The notes beneath the pieces were generated by a model that saw nothing but the letters and a program-made list of their open reading frames with translations, did no database searches and was not told the origin of the DNA. A stretch of DNA of 64,000 bases from Zoroaster sp. YZ-2022 (lineage: Eukaryota > Echinodermata > Asteroidea > Forcipulatida > Zoroasteridae): contig CM055828.1 of assembly GCA_029582265.1 (NCBI GenBank), forward strand, positions 9,566,402 to 9,630,401, written 5' to 3'. Both the position numbers and the translations under genes were made by a program. This document shows, piece after piece, positions 1-13,167 of this stretch. Position 1 is the first letter of the stretch. The number at the start of each line of letters is the position of its first letter.

Positions 1-839
1 AATTTTTGCAACCAATGCCATCTAACAATTTTTAGTGTGGGATAGCAGTAATTCAAACATACCATTAATGTCATATAGTAGGGCTAAATGCACTATCAAT
101 CAATCATTTATTAAGTCCAAGAAAACACTTATGATTTGCTTAGCTTGTGGTTCCACTACTTGATTAAAACAATAATCTTGGTCATATTAATTTTACCAAC
201 TGGTCATGTGACTGCAGCAAAAAACTTGGTTATTAATAAATTTGTGGAACTACATACAGGCTTACTAAAACAACTAAAAATCTGGAATCACAGTATGAGT
301 TACATTCAATATATATGTCAAAAAACAATAAATAAAATAAACCAAATATATAAAGAGAAATTAGTTCCACAGTCCTCCCACGCCCGCCTAACAAAACTAT
401 AACAAGTAAATCATTTTGTTTATTAAATCATCTAAATGTAATATTGTAGAGTAACACTTACACTAACAGTACTAATAAAAAAAAGTTTTTGAGCATTACA
501 ATTTATGTTTGTCCACTTAAACCCAACTGTTCCAAATGCAGCTCTAATGCAACAATTCCTTTCTTGGAATTCCTCTAATCTCTAACGTTCTTCACGCAAG
601 TCTGAACAAAACAGTATATCAGCTGTTGGTCTCTTTCTTCCTCCATGGTCTGCCATTGCATTATTCACTCAACCATACACAGACAATAAGTCCATGGCGC
701 AAAATCGCAAACCACAACAAAAAATTAGTCACCAAAACATACCAGTGCAGGAAACGTAAAACACAATCCACTGTCGGAAATAAACTGGGAATTGCGCGCA
801 ATTTTTAACCCTAAACTCAACCGACAAAACCCAGCGAAA

Positions 840-1620
840 CCCTCTGCACGAAGAGGTTATTCGAGTAGTACGACCCCAATGCCAAATTTGGAGGCAAAAC
901 TGCGTTAAGCAGGGGCCAACTTAGCTTAGGGCCATGCAGCCGCGCCGCTCACGAACGTACACGGACCGTACCTGCATAGTATATCGTGTACAAGACATGC
1001 AGTGCACAATGCATAATGTTGTTGTGTACCACGGCACTGTGTGTAGTGTAGGATTGCCAACTATGCGAGGGAACAATGTTGGGAGACATTTTTTAAGTAG
1101 TCCACAATACGAAGCCAGTCAAGAGGTCCAAACCGCCGCTGCTTTCTCCATTATAAGAGCGAGCAGCATCAGAAAAATGTGCATTTTCAAGAAATGAAGA
1201 CTTTCTGTTTCCTATGATGCCATTTAGTCAGAGCTGAGACAAACCGTTCAAAGGATTTCCCGAGCAGGAAAATGAGACACAAGTTTGAAACTTGTTCCGG
1301 AAGTCCGCACTCGTGAGTCGGAAAATATGACAAAAATGCGAAAGATGCGCCAAATTCACCTGCGACTCACTACCGAAAACCTACCGGATAAGCATGAATA
1401 AGAAAACTACTTACCTTAATATCCTTTGTGGAGATTTTTGAGTAAACAAGGCACTGGTTCGGTGAGATTCAGGACGGAATTCTTGGTAAAAAGAGCAATT
1501 TTTGTAAGGATATTTGGCGTTCCAGCGATGGGGAAGAAACTATGTGTGGAATGACGTGTGGTATGGCAGACAGCAGCGCCAAGCGTAGCGCTGCAGGGGG
1601 TGGGGCCACGCGGAATGGCT
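840..1620. promoter_or_regulatory. CpG-richer patch, possible promoter/first exon of a minus-strand neighbour
   Basis: Unlike its AT-rich surroundings, this stretch has many CpGs (for example CAGCCGCGCCGCTCACGAAC, CAGCAGCGCCAAGCGTAGCG). On the minus strand a strong donor AAG|GTAAGTAG ends a potential exon at 1415, with no ATG in the preceding 150 bp, so the exon would be non-coding. No protein was recognised. Tentative. Confidence 0.3.
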
Positions 1621-2559
1621 AGTTGGGAGAATTTAGCATTAAATCAATCAATTAGTGTGCACCTGTTACGCCAATAAAAACAACCCAGTTTCTTTTACGG
1701 GACAGAATTTTAACAAATGTAAAAATAAAAATTACATTAACCTGGATCCACATTTTCATGTTCAACTGATAATGAGCACTGCCAACAATAGCCAACAGAG
1801 TTTTAAGATATCAATTTATTCAAATGAGACAGCTATATTTACAAGTATGTGAAGAACAATATAGCAAATACCCACAAACACAGTTGGTGTAACTATGTTA
1901 AATTCATAGCAGATGGATGGGTAAGATAATAGCTTTGGGAGTAACAAACTAAAAAAATATATAAAGAATATATTAAATTTAACTAGACTAAAATCTTATT
2001 AATACAGTGTACATGAAATAATTTTCGATTTGCATACTCATCAGTTTAGCATTAAAATAACGAGGCCTTACGTAACAAGAACAAAATAAACTTCAGAGAA
2101 CATACCAGCTGTTATTTTCTTTTCCTGAAATACACAATATATTAGTTACTACCGTCGCTTGCATGAAGCCCGGTAAAAATTAAACATTGCACGATTTATT
2201 AACTGTTACCTAGCAACAACAACCCATTAAATAATGACACATCTTGTTACAAGTCATGCGCCATTGTATGTAAACGCGATTATTCGTCACCTGAAGAAAT
2301 TAATAATTCATACAATTAGCTTTGATCTACATTTATCTAGTACTCGCAATTATCAAGTCTACCTATGCAATTCAATATTCTCCTCACGTCCAAGGCAAAC
2401 AATAGCCAACCATCAGTAGGTGATGTCATCGTTTTAAGCCTCGTCGACTGACCCCACAGGGGTGGCATTAAGTTTCTTGAGGGTGAATGTGCATTGTAAA
2501 AACCGTGTTGCTTCTCCATCATTCAATACAAACATGAGATAGTGTTTTGACTGCTCTTT

Positions 2560-4690
2560 CAGGAAATTACTTTTTATTCGGAGAGTCAAGTTCCACTTTG
2601 GACTGAAGCGGTTATATCTAAATTGGTTTAATCATTTACCGACATTCTGCTATTTCCTGAATTATACCGGAGTTCTGCTAAAAGATTATCTATGATTCAA
2701 CTTACAGGGAGTGTGCGACACCTTTTGAAAGGCTTCACCATCCAAATGAATAGTAATAACAATGACGAGGACATTATTTGAGAAAACAATGGTGTTCGGT
2801 AGCACTTAAAGACCCTTTTCATGATCCTAAATATGATCACAGAATGTAAATTGTTTAGGTATCAAACAATTATTCAAACTATTTCGCGAGTGAATTTTGG
2901 TCCTCCAGAGACGATTATTCCACGCTGCATGAATACGAAAATCTTACAATCGTACTTACATTTCAAGAAACCTATAAAGTTTCATCACAATGAGTGCATG
3001 CTCACGTTTTTGAGAGCGACGAAAAACTGTTTCATGGTTTTATAATTTACAAAAAGTTACTGGACGGCAATTGTAAAATCGACCGAGGCCTAACGATTCA
3101 TGTTTTCTCTAAGATGAAAGCGCTTCAGTGGAAGAAATTTCCAGGATGATTAATATACTTGTACCACCAACTTTACACCAAATAAGGTTTTAGATAATAA
3201 TTCGTATATTTGATAATTTGGTAATGTTGTACCGGGTACCTTCCCTGTATAACAACTTTCACAGGTTAATTTGTATGCAAAAGTATAGATGCATTTACAG
3301 ACATTTGATCCAAAGTGTATACTTCTTCTGAACATGTTCAAAAGATTGCCGCTGGAGGAGTGAGGCACTGACGGCCTTTAGTCACTAAAGAACTTCATTT
3401 CTGTTTAAACTTTTATTTAATTTTAGACTAAAACGTACAATATGCATATTATTTTCTGGTTATAACGAAAATAATGTCCATTGTTCCTAACGGGGAATAA
3501 AAGATTAGCGAATGAATTAAGCGGATCATTTTCAAAAAGTTGCCAATACGAATCCTGTTTCATACTTTTGTCATGATGACTCAGACTCCACATTGAGCTT
3601 AAACTTTCACAGGTTGTTTCTTAAGAAAGTAAATACACTCATAGGAGCAGTTTTACAAACATTAATATTTTATCTTCCCTTTAAGGGATTATACACCATT
3701 GGTAAAATCCATAACATACTAAGTTAATAAGAATGAAGAAAAATGTGAATTTTTCAGCTCATTTCGAATTCGTTGTCATTAATAACAAGAAAATGGTGAA
3801 AATGTATTCAGATTTGTTTGTATAGATTCTATAGATTCTATGTGGAAATGAATCACAGCCGTAATTCATTTTCAGATTGGTTATATATTTCACGTTTTAA
3901 TAATAATAAAAAACAAAAAATGGCAGCCTGTCACTGTCAGACGAAATAATTTCTCAGTATTTTTGTAATGGGTTATTACCACACTCTATATGACGAACAC
4001 AATTTCATACTGAGGTTTAAAACAGACAAATATATAATAATTATTATTTAAAAAAATTCCAAAACGACGTCATCCCCTTTACTCAATTTTTCGAAACAGA
4101 TCACAGGTGCATTGGCGGTTCACTGTCATTTCAAAAGCTTTTGTGACTGGTTTCGAAACTAATAGGGGATGACGTCATTTTGTATTGGGGTTCTCTCACC
4201 ATCGGCGGTATGTGGGCGCTTCTTTGGTACCCATTGCATTAGGCGGGGTTCTTGAAACCCGGAACATTTTCAGTGAGGTATTTTTAAGTGGCGATTCAGG
4301 GAAAACAAGGGGCGGGATTGGTATTTGTTGAGGTATACACTAATGTCAACCCTCCAGTTTTCAAGAAACATATCATTAAACTAACATGTGAATGTTTCAT
4401 CACAACAGATGCTCACGTTGACGGAGAAAACAATGACAAACTATGGCATGTTTTTTAATTTAAAAAAAAAATGTTTTACACAAACTTGCCAGACGGGAAC
4501 GTTTTGTAGATTGGAAAATTCGATAAACAATTATTTTTTCTTTAAGATGAAAGCACTTTAGACGAAACAATTTCACAAGATGATTAGTACCGGTACGTGT
4601 ACCAGCTTAATTAGTTTTTAGATAATAATTTGATAATCTAGTAGTTACCAGTATTTTCGTACGTTACCGTACCAAATACCAATGTTATTA
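2560..4690. repeat. Cluster of decayed TTAAAGGGAAGGTA-family copies downstream of parvin
   Basis: Fragments such as CTTTCACAGGTTGTTTCTTA (3606), TATCTTCCCTTTAAGGGATT (3670, end-to-end junction at TTAA), ATTATACACCATTGGTAAAA and AAGATGAAAGCACTTTA. No coding sequence was recognised; the 108-codon minus-strand frame at 4698-5024 matches nothing known to me. Confidence 0.45.
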
Positions 4691-5029
4691 GTTCCTGTTA
4701 AGTAATCAGAATACACAGTTTGCAGGATTCAACATCTGAGCATAAGTGAGAATATTTTGCGAAGGCGGTGATGCATGGGAACTTTGAGGGTACCATTTCT
4801 CTGTTAGCCCAAACAAACGTTTTGTTTCTCATGTCGGAAACTTTGAAGCTCTTGCCCCCTCGGACCAAAATCTTAGCTACGCTTCTGAGAACCGTGAACA
4901 AAGAAATTTCTGAGATGAAATGGTGATACAACGAAAGGAACAGGTCGTGGAACACACACATTTCCCCCAGATCTATCAATGGTTTCCACTGAAAGGAAAC
5001 TAAGGACATTAAAAAAATCAACATTTAAG

Positions 5030-8000
5030 GAAGTTCTTAGGAAATTGTAAAAGTTGAAGGAATTATAAGGAAATTATAATGAATTTGGCAGCGCATTTTT
5101 AACAAGTTTTACTGCTTCTTCAAAGTGCATAATGAAAAGTGGTACGAAATATCTGTTAACTGAATTTAGAAAATTAGAAGCACCAACCAAAGTATTGTAT
5201 ATGTATATATATATATGTCATGGGGGGGGGGGGGGCGCAAGTTTTAAAACTACCTCGCTGGCCCTTAGCTAGGATTTTGGAAGCACAACAGTTTCGTAAT
5301 AGATAAATCATAACAAAAACCTACACGTCTAATATTTCCCTAAAAAATTGTTTAGAGAAGGTTCAACATTGGTATTTACAATATTATCAAATTAACGTTC
5401 TTTCTTTCTAATAAGTACTTACTCGGTTGGTACATATACTTACCCAGTTGGTGCAAAATATTGTAACGATCATATTGATAAATTATTTTGATCATTTTGA
5501 TAAATTATTCCGTCGAAAATGCTTATATATTGGAGAAAAATAGAATTGTAATGTCAATTTTACAAAAGTTGCCATCTAGTAACTTTTTGTATAAAACATA
5601 AAAACATGTATCCGTTTTTCGTCGTTTTCTAAAAAAAAGTGGCAACCTAATTCAATGAAACTTCCTCATGTCTGAACTAGAATTTAATGTACGTTACCAA
5701 ATACCAATGATGTACATTCTCTTTAAATTTCTTTTAGCTTTTGTGACAGAGCGTGTGGATGGATCAAAATACATGGACACAAAACACCAAGCGAATACCA
5801 AGCAAAAGTTGTTAATCATGACAAACTGACTTTATTGTTGTAAAAAATATACGTAAAAGGATGGTTACCTGTAGGCAGTTGCTATGTACAGTGATCTAAT
5901 TATGGAGAAGACTGTTATTATGCAGATTAGATACTGCAACAAATTACCATCATTGGAACATGACATGTCATGAAATGAAGACATCACAATATTGTCTCAA
6001 AATAGAAATTTGGGTAATTTTTAATAGTAATTGCTAATAGTAATTCTGGAAGAACTTAATTCATGTAGTATATAAATCGCTACAACTGAAATGGATACAA
6101 TAATAAAACTATACATGCTGATGGTGCATCACTGCCAAAACTGGGGTCGGGTTAAAAACGTCACTGTTATGTTGTTTATATTAGACAACTCGACCATGGG
6201 CAATAAATTAGCACCATTGTGTTATTTTAACACAACCGTTGTTCTTGGCAGAGTTCATTCTGATATCGAAACAAAAAGTAAGTGGCCGGGTCAACATGTT
6301 CCGGATAAAGAGGTAGACACTAGACAGGCCCAGGAGCAACAGTCCGCAGCAGTGAAAACGTACTACTGCTTCTTTTAAGCCCTACCGCTTATGGGAAAAC
6401 CTTTCGTTCGTGGATAGTCCTGTAGAAAAATGAGGCAAGCCACGCCTACAGTTTAACAACAAACAAGAAAGAAATGCATCAAAACATGTGACACGAAGCA
6501 ACGGAACTCCGTTTACTAAACGATTTATCAGACGATTCTCAACTGCACTGCATGGTAACACATCTGTAGGCCTAACAGTTAATAACAACATGCAGAAATA
6601 CGAAAATTATCCAAAATACTCATCAGTCTCCAAGACCAAATAAAAGACTTGGTCCTTAGAAGTCGGCATAGGCCCTATGCAAATATAATCTCATGAATAT
6701 CCACGATATGCACGCATACTCAGATAATACTAGGTATCTTCAGAATGGCTGCATTTCAGCTGCCCCAGTTTTTGGAAGATACCTTTTTTTATTCTACTGG
6801 TTTTAATACAATATTTATAAGATTCTATATTGAACAAACTTCCACTGCATTAACTTGGGTGTTAAATACGACACCATTGGTGTTTATATTGGGCAACTCA
6901 CCAAATACGAACACCAAGGAAGAATAACATTGGCACCACTGATGCTATTTTATCACCCTAGTTTTTGCAGGGTACCAATGATTTATCCAGTCACTCTTGT
7001 TTCTGCAGGGTACCAATGATTGAACCAGTCACTCTTTTGTTCACTTTGCTGAAATATATGTAGTAAATTAACACTTATAGACCAGCATAAAATATCAAGG
7101 AGAAATGTACCTTTGGTCATAAATATTATTGAAAGATAACATAATCATATGAATAAGACATTGAAGAAAGGATCTGTTCTTTTTGTTTGAACATCATGTA
7201 CTTAATACATCAATACTTTGTACGATAACTGTAAAGGTAAATACCACCATTAATTAAATGAACATTCATAAACATATTCTGTCCTGAAATCCATGGAGAT
7301 GGATTAAAGAGTAAAATGTCACATAATTCTGTGCAGTTGACAAAGTGTGTATACTGTTTTATTCTTTAAAAGCAACATTTATAATGTGGACTTACTAATT
7401 AGCAATTAGCATTTTTAGTAATTATACTTTCAGACAATATCACCATTATTTAAGTTACACCAATTAACAACATGTGTATATCACTTTTGATTTAAAATTT
7501 AGATCATGATATAGGAAATCCAGACACAAATTTTCAACAAGTAAAATACCTTTGATGACGCATTTATTTATACAGGAAAATGTTTGGCAAAACTGCTTCT
7601 ACAAGTATGCCTGTGTACTTACTTTGTATGTACACTTATAACCATTATGCTTATGTTGTTATTAATGCATTCAGATATACTGTATATATTCTGTGGAAGT
7701 TTCATCTTATTCAGACATAAATTCAATTCGCTATAATTTTACCAAAATGATAGCGCCCAAGACAACGATTTCAATGGATGTTTGATACTATTATCAATTT
7801 ACACCTAATAAGTTCTTTGACAAACTTCATTTATTTTGAGATTAGCAAAATTTAAAAATGGGTTTAATATTCTTGCAAAGAAATAAACTTAAAATAACAA
7901 CTAATGAAAAAATAAAAACAAAAAACAAACACCCCTGCAAACAAACTAAAATGAAAACAAAACAAAAATCATTTGCTTTAGTTCAAGAATTGTGAACTAC

Positions 8001-8220
8001 CCTAACTTCAGTGTACATACAAATTAACATCACAATGTCCCAAAATGTTCTCATTTTGAAACTATCCACAATTGTTTTACCATATTTAGGATGCTGTATC
8101 ATTTGTGTAAGTTTTATATACATTTATTTGGGTTTGGTTGTCTAGTTTTGACAACCAATGCAAATTATGTAACTAGTGTGAGAATAAGAATGTTCATAAC
8201 CTGCTGTTTCCCATTCATAA
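5030..8220. other. Intergenic, no gene seen
   Basis: AT-rich. A short TA run and a G13 tract occur at about 5198-5235. A 50-bp direct duplication with GCAGGGTACCAATGATT lies at about 6966-7036. The open frames at 6091-6378 and 6382-6591 match no protein family known to me. Confidence 0.4.
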
Positions 8221-8221
8221 C

Positions 8222-8222
<1 letters not shown>

Positions 8223-8252
<30 letters not shown>

Positions 8253-8570
8253 AGATTTTTAGCGCGCACATATCCACCCTGCTGGGCGCTCAAGGCACGG
8301 AAAACAAAGAAAAAACATTAATACAAACAATATACAATGATAGCATAGGGAAAAAAAATTATGTACCGAGATACATGTACCTACAATGCAATTACAAATA
8401 TACATCATCTTTGAAGAGTTGTGACATAAGATGAGTTTTAAGCATCGACTTGAATCTGGTTATACTATATGACAAGATTTGAGTTTAGTTGGAAGATGAT
8501 TCCAGAGTCTCGGAGCTGCGACAGAAAACGACCTATCACCCCAGTTCTGTTTTGAACATGTAAATTTGTA
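8223..8570 (-). pseudogene. Second copy of the same LINE 3' end, minus strand
   Basis: Reverse complement of 17140-17436: (AAT)n, then AGCGCGCACATATCCACCCT, GCTGGGCGCTCAAGG, and on to the coding remnant around 8440-8545 (WNHLPTKLKS-type). Shorter than the 17 kb copy. Confidence 0.82.
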
Positions 8571-8579
8571 AACTAATTA

Positions 8580-11500
8580 CCACACAAATAGCACCAGAGT
8601 TACATAATTTTCTTTTATTTTCAAAATCTGAAAACCAAATTTGATGAAAGTTTCACAGAACATTACAAAAGAATTGGGCATCATATTACTGGCAAAATAA
8701 TTGTGGGTAATTTTTGCGTAGTTTTCTTTGTAAAAACACAAAATATGGATACAATTATGGACATTGCCTTGTAAATGTTTGAAGTATTCATTGGAAGAGT
8801 TATATTTAATAGTAATTAATCTATCTCTTTTTGTCTGTGTCAAATGTATTTACTGCTAACCTATATCATTATATAATTCATAAATACAGATATGAATGTC
8901 AAGTTACTATGAAAATAAACATTATTTTAGAAAACAAATGAAACAGAATAAAAAGCACCAATAACATTTATTATGTACATTTGTTTGGACAGAAACTCAT
9001 TTCATAATAAGTTTGTTGTCATAATAAGTTTGTTCATAATAAGTTTAATATTCCCTCTCAAAATTACTTTTACTTGTGTATTTTATTCCCCCTTAGTTAA
9101 ATCAATTTCCTTATACAATTTAGTTACTCATTTAAGCTAACACAACAACAGTTTCATGTTAGAAAGATTTCACTTGTATTACTTTACTTTAATAAATAAT
9201 CAAAATCAGTATTTATAATGTCATGACTATGCATAAAACAGCAGCTACAGGTTAATTCATGCAAAGCACTGAAGATCGCACAAAAGCACAGGTTTTATAC
9301 AGACATACCACCCATGTTGTTTTGTTATTTTAATGGTAACGATTATAGAGCCATGATTTACTGTTATAAAGTCCTACCATGTATTCATATGGGCACATTA
9401 TTTATAAAACCAGCAATTACTTTGAGAAATATCTCATTTTAAAGGTATCTCCAAAAAAAAAAAACTGTCAAAAAAATACTGCACCACCCTATTATTACAA
9501 TTAGTTGACTGTTAAACAATAATAAAGATAATGCATAATCATGAGTGATAGGAATAAAAGTTGAATTTACATGCATGCAGTATTGTTAAGTATGCCGTGT
9601 TAATAAACATATGCCATGTTAATATACCTTTATAGTCTGTCAATCAAATAGCGCGGGGGGAGGGGGAAATGCAACATAATTGTTTTACATTAATGTTTAA
9701 ATAAAGGTAAAGTACAACATTGATAAATGTTGACAAATTTGATTTTAAGAGTATGCTTACTTTCTGAGAATCAAGATATACATTTAACAACCAATATGTG
9801 AATGTTTCAGCTTATTATGTTGTGTCGTTTGCAAGAAATACATGTATGTAACAATACATTCATAATTGTTTGCATTCAATGTGAAGAAGAAATTATGAAA
9901 GAATACTCTTTCCTAAATTTGAACTAGAAATACAGCACTTTAGACACAAACACCAGAAAGATGAATACCATTACCCACTTTACACTTAATAAGTTTCACA
10001 TTACAATTTCATCATTTGGTTATTTTAAAATGACTAATCCTATAACTTACAAATAACTCACAATTAAACAGAAGACATTTTTGGGGGGGGGGGGTAGATT
10101 ATGTCCAAATTAAAAGTAAAAACAAGTTAAAATTTCTGGTAACCCTAAAAAATAAAGTGTGACAATTTATCATATCACTTGTGATTGTTGAAAGCTTTTG
10201 TGACCCCTTTATGTTATTGTTCTGGATGGAGAGCAGTGAACACTTTTTTCTCTAAATGGTTCTGTTGCTTTTTTTAAATTTCTTTGATAATTCAAGAGAG
10301 ACCAACATTTTCCCACCAAACAACACATTTTTGACATATTATGTGTAACTTTGAATTCGGACATAATCCCTATTAAGCCATTTGAAGCAATGGCAATATT
10401 CCATCTGAACACACTATATATGTACTATTCACTGACTAAACTAATTACAATATACTGTATTAGAATATACTTATGTTACTTTTAAATAATATTGTTAATG
10501 ACTAGAAAATACCACAAAAAATGTATAATGATAGCTAAACAACAAACATTTGTATACACATGAAAATAATGTTAATTTACAATATTGGCTATTTGTGGCC
10601 TTCTAGTGTCAGGCAAGAGTGAGTTGTCTAGTTGCTAAGGATCAAGCAGCCCATGCTGATCCTATGTCAGATGTTTGTACTTTGTGAATATGTTGTAGAG
10701 GACTCTCATTGTTGATTTCAGGTCCTGGTTGACAACATCTGTTGATTGGAGGAATCAATATGAATATTAATCATCATGAATAATTCATCATGCACTGATG
10801 TTATTATATGCACACCAATTAGCTAAGTCAAGCATTCTAAATCCATTCAGACATTTCAACCTTACATATTCAACACAGACTGTTGCCTTCGCACAACTTA
10901 TGAAATGCAGTTTTTGAAATTTTTTGCTAATGCATTGCTATTTGCACCATGCATGAACTGTTGAGGGCACATGTCATTAGATCACCGTTGAGCAATAGAG
11001 CAGTAGAGTGTTGCGTTTGGCATATTTTGTAGTTGATGTGCATACGTGCGGAATATCTCAAGTGATCACTGGCTGGCAGATGTACACGCACTCATAGCAC
11101 CATAACATACATGTGCATAAAGTGTACACACGGCTCACGTGATGCCAAAGTGCCCTATCATCAAGACACTGGGTACAATTTCACCACTAGAGGGCTACAA
11201 TGTGCACAGAGCAGCATTTGTTCAGTGGTAAAGACCAAGCATTATACTTTTATTCCCAGTATCTAATGCCAATCTTGATTTATTTTCAAATTTTTAAAAA
11301 GGCTGACAAATCCAAGTAATTGGGACAGATGAAACACAGCACACATACACGCTGTTTGGATTTTGATAGAGATTGAGTCTATATTGGCTGTTAATACACC
11401 CAATCAGATTACCTATCCCGTCTTGGGCTGCATTTATCAATTTGATTTCACTGGGCAGGCAGGTATACATTATGATCAAGTGCCATAAACAATGAATAAC

Positions 11501-13078
11501 CATATCATACACACGGGCATTACTGTCTTAGTCTAGTCTCATTTGTAAAAATACATTCTTTGAATCTAACGTCAATGTTGGAGACAAAAATCCAATGCAT
11601 GCAGATCCATGGATATTTCAACTAGCTGTCAAGCATTTGATGCTAAAATATTGACATGTTTAATCACTGCATTAATAAACATACAAACCCCTATTCATTC
11701 TAAAACTGCTTAACCTGAAACTGTGAACTACTGCTCCAAATCAATACATGATTGTACCAGGGAATCTTATCCTCAAATCTTGTCTAAATCTCTCTGGCAC
11801 ATTAGTTGAGAATCTTTAACTGCAAGACAAACCGTCAGAACTATATACTGCCTAATATATATATTTTATGTGAAATTTATTTGAATGAACATTTTTTTCT
11901 AAATGAAACAGTTTGTTTGGACGAAATTTACAATTTGATTTCCTTAAATGGTTTCAGGTTCTGAATGCTTTTCAATAGTAAAAACATCAACAATGAACAA
12001 TATCGAGGAAATAATATTCATAGGGCTAAATCCTAATCATATACGAGGAGGCAATGTTTTACTTAAAAACACAAAATAACTGGATGTGTTTGAACTTCTC
12101 AGAATATTACAAACTATATATTAGTTGTGAACCTGGAGAATACCACTGCTAGAATATTCTTAAAATAATTGCAAATCATGCATACATAAGTCACAAGCAC
12201 ACGTGTCTTCAAACATGGTTGGTTAACACTGGCGAAAATTGCCGGTGAAAACTTGGAAATAATTGGATGCAAATACATGTAGCACTGATGCATTCTCTCT
12301 TCTTCAGGCAGTTTTGTGTGGGGGTTTGATTAAAAAAGTAAATGGAGTTAGAATTTGGAGATAGATGAAGAGATGAGAAGGAAATTTAATGGATAGAAGC
12401 AGGCAGAATGATGTGTGGCATTCTGAGCAAACTCACAGTTCTGAAGACGCTCACAGTTATTGACAATTTTTTTAAACGCCATTTCAAAGTTATTAACACT
12501 TGAAAAGTGAAAAGCATAGGCAATCCCCCTTTTGTTATTGAAAGTTGTGTCTCTGTGTGTGTTGGAGAACGATATGAAGCTCAAAATTTGTACGGAAGGG
12601 AAGTTTTTCAGACTCTGCTATCAAAATCAGTGTATGTAATCTTCTTTACTTGTTCAAGTTTAGTAGAGCCACTTAGATGTGGGCCACAATACTTTTTTCC
12701 TGAACAAAACAAAAATACATTTTTTTTCTAGTTTTTTATAGGACTGTTTACTTAAAGTACTTGATCAGTCGCAGACAAAAGCAGAAGGAAATGCAGGCAT
12801 GTAATTAGACAGAATTCATGACCTCCGTCTCCCTGGTCTTGACCTTTGTGCCCCTTTAAAATGTTCTCATAGGCATTCTGATATTCTAATGGAAGTGCCC
12901 TTTACTCAAGAAAAGTATTGAAATTGCAGGCCTGGAAATGGGGTGAAACAGGGGGATAGTATGAGTGATAGAGAAGGACATGCAAAGGATCAAGGGAAGA
13001 AGGATGCTGTTAGACAAAAAAGAAAATCCTAAGAAAAACGAAATGCTTTAAGAGAAAAGAAAACCTGCAGCGGCGGTA
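8580..13078. other. Intergenic and parvin 3' UTR side, no other gene seen
   Basis: AT-rich sequence with repeats noted separately. The part nearest 13078 is expected to include the parvin 3' UTR, but many TTTATT candidates (AATAAA on the minus strand) prevent choosing its end. 11294-11450 resembles 20330-20470 (GTTAATACACCC, CAATCAGATT, CTGTCTTGGGC), indicating another dispersed repeat. Confidence 0.4.
9695..10065. repeat. Copy of the TTAAAGGGAAGGTA family
   Basis: AAAGTACAACATTGATAAAT, AGAATCAAGATATACATTTA, GTGAATGTTTCAGCTTATTA and ATACTCTTTCCTAAAT match the 24.5 kb and 60 kb copies. A G-run (about 10082-10092) follows. Confidence 0.55.
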
Positions 13079-13167
13079 TCAGATTTTGTTGTTGTCTCCC
13101 TGTTTATATTTGAGGAAGATGACATAAAGAAGGCGAAGCACGGATTTCAGGTGACACTGGGCAACAT
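13079..13167 (-). CDS. parvin: Parvin exon 13, terminal, with stop
   Basis: 89 nt after acceptor TCCTATAG. Encodes DVAQCHLKSVLRLLYVIF then LKYKQGDNNKI and TGA. The LKS.LR.LY core matches the last CH2 helix of vertebrate parvins (DLKSTLRVLYNLFTKYK), but the flanks differ and the tail is a few residues longer. Phase 1 fits exon 12 exactly. The 3' UTR continues to lower coordinates; its end was not resolved. Confidence 0.88.

Noticed and set aside
4698..5024. 108-codon minus-strand frame
   Set aside because: No recognisable motif, AT-rich context with decayed repeats, no splice or codon evidence.
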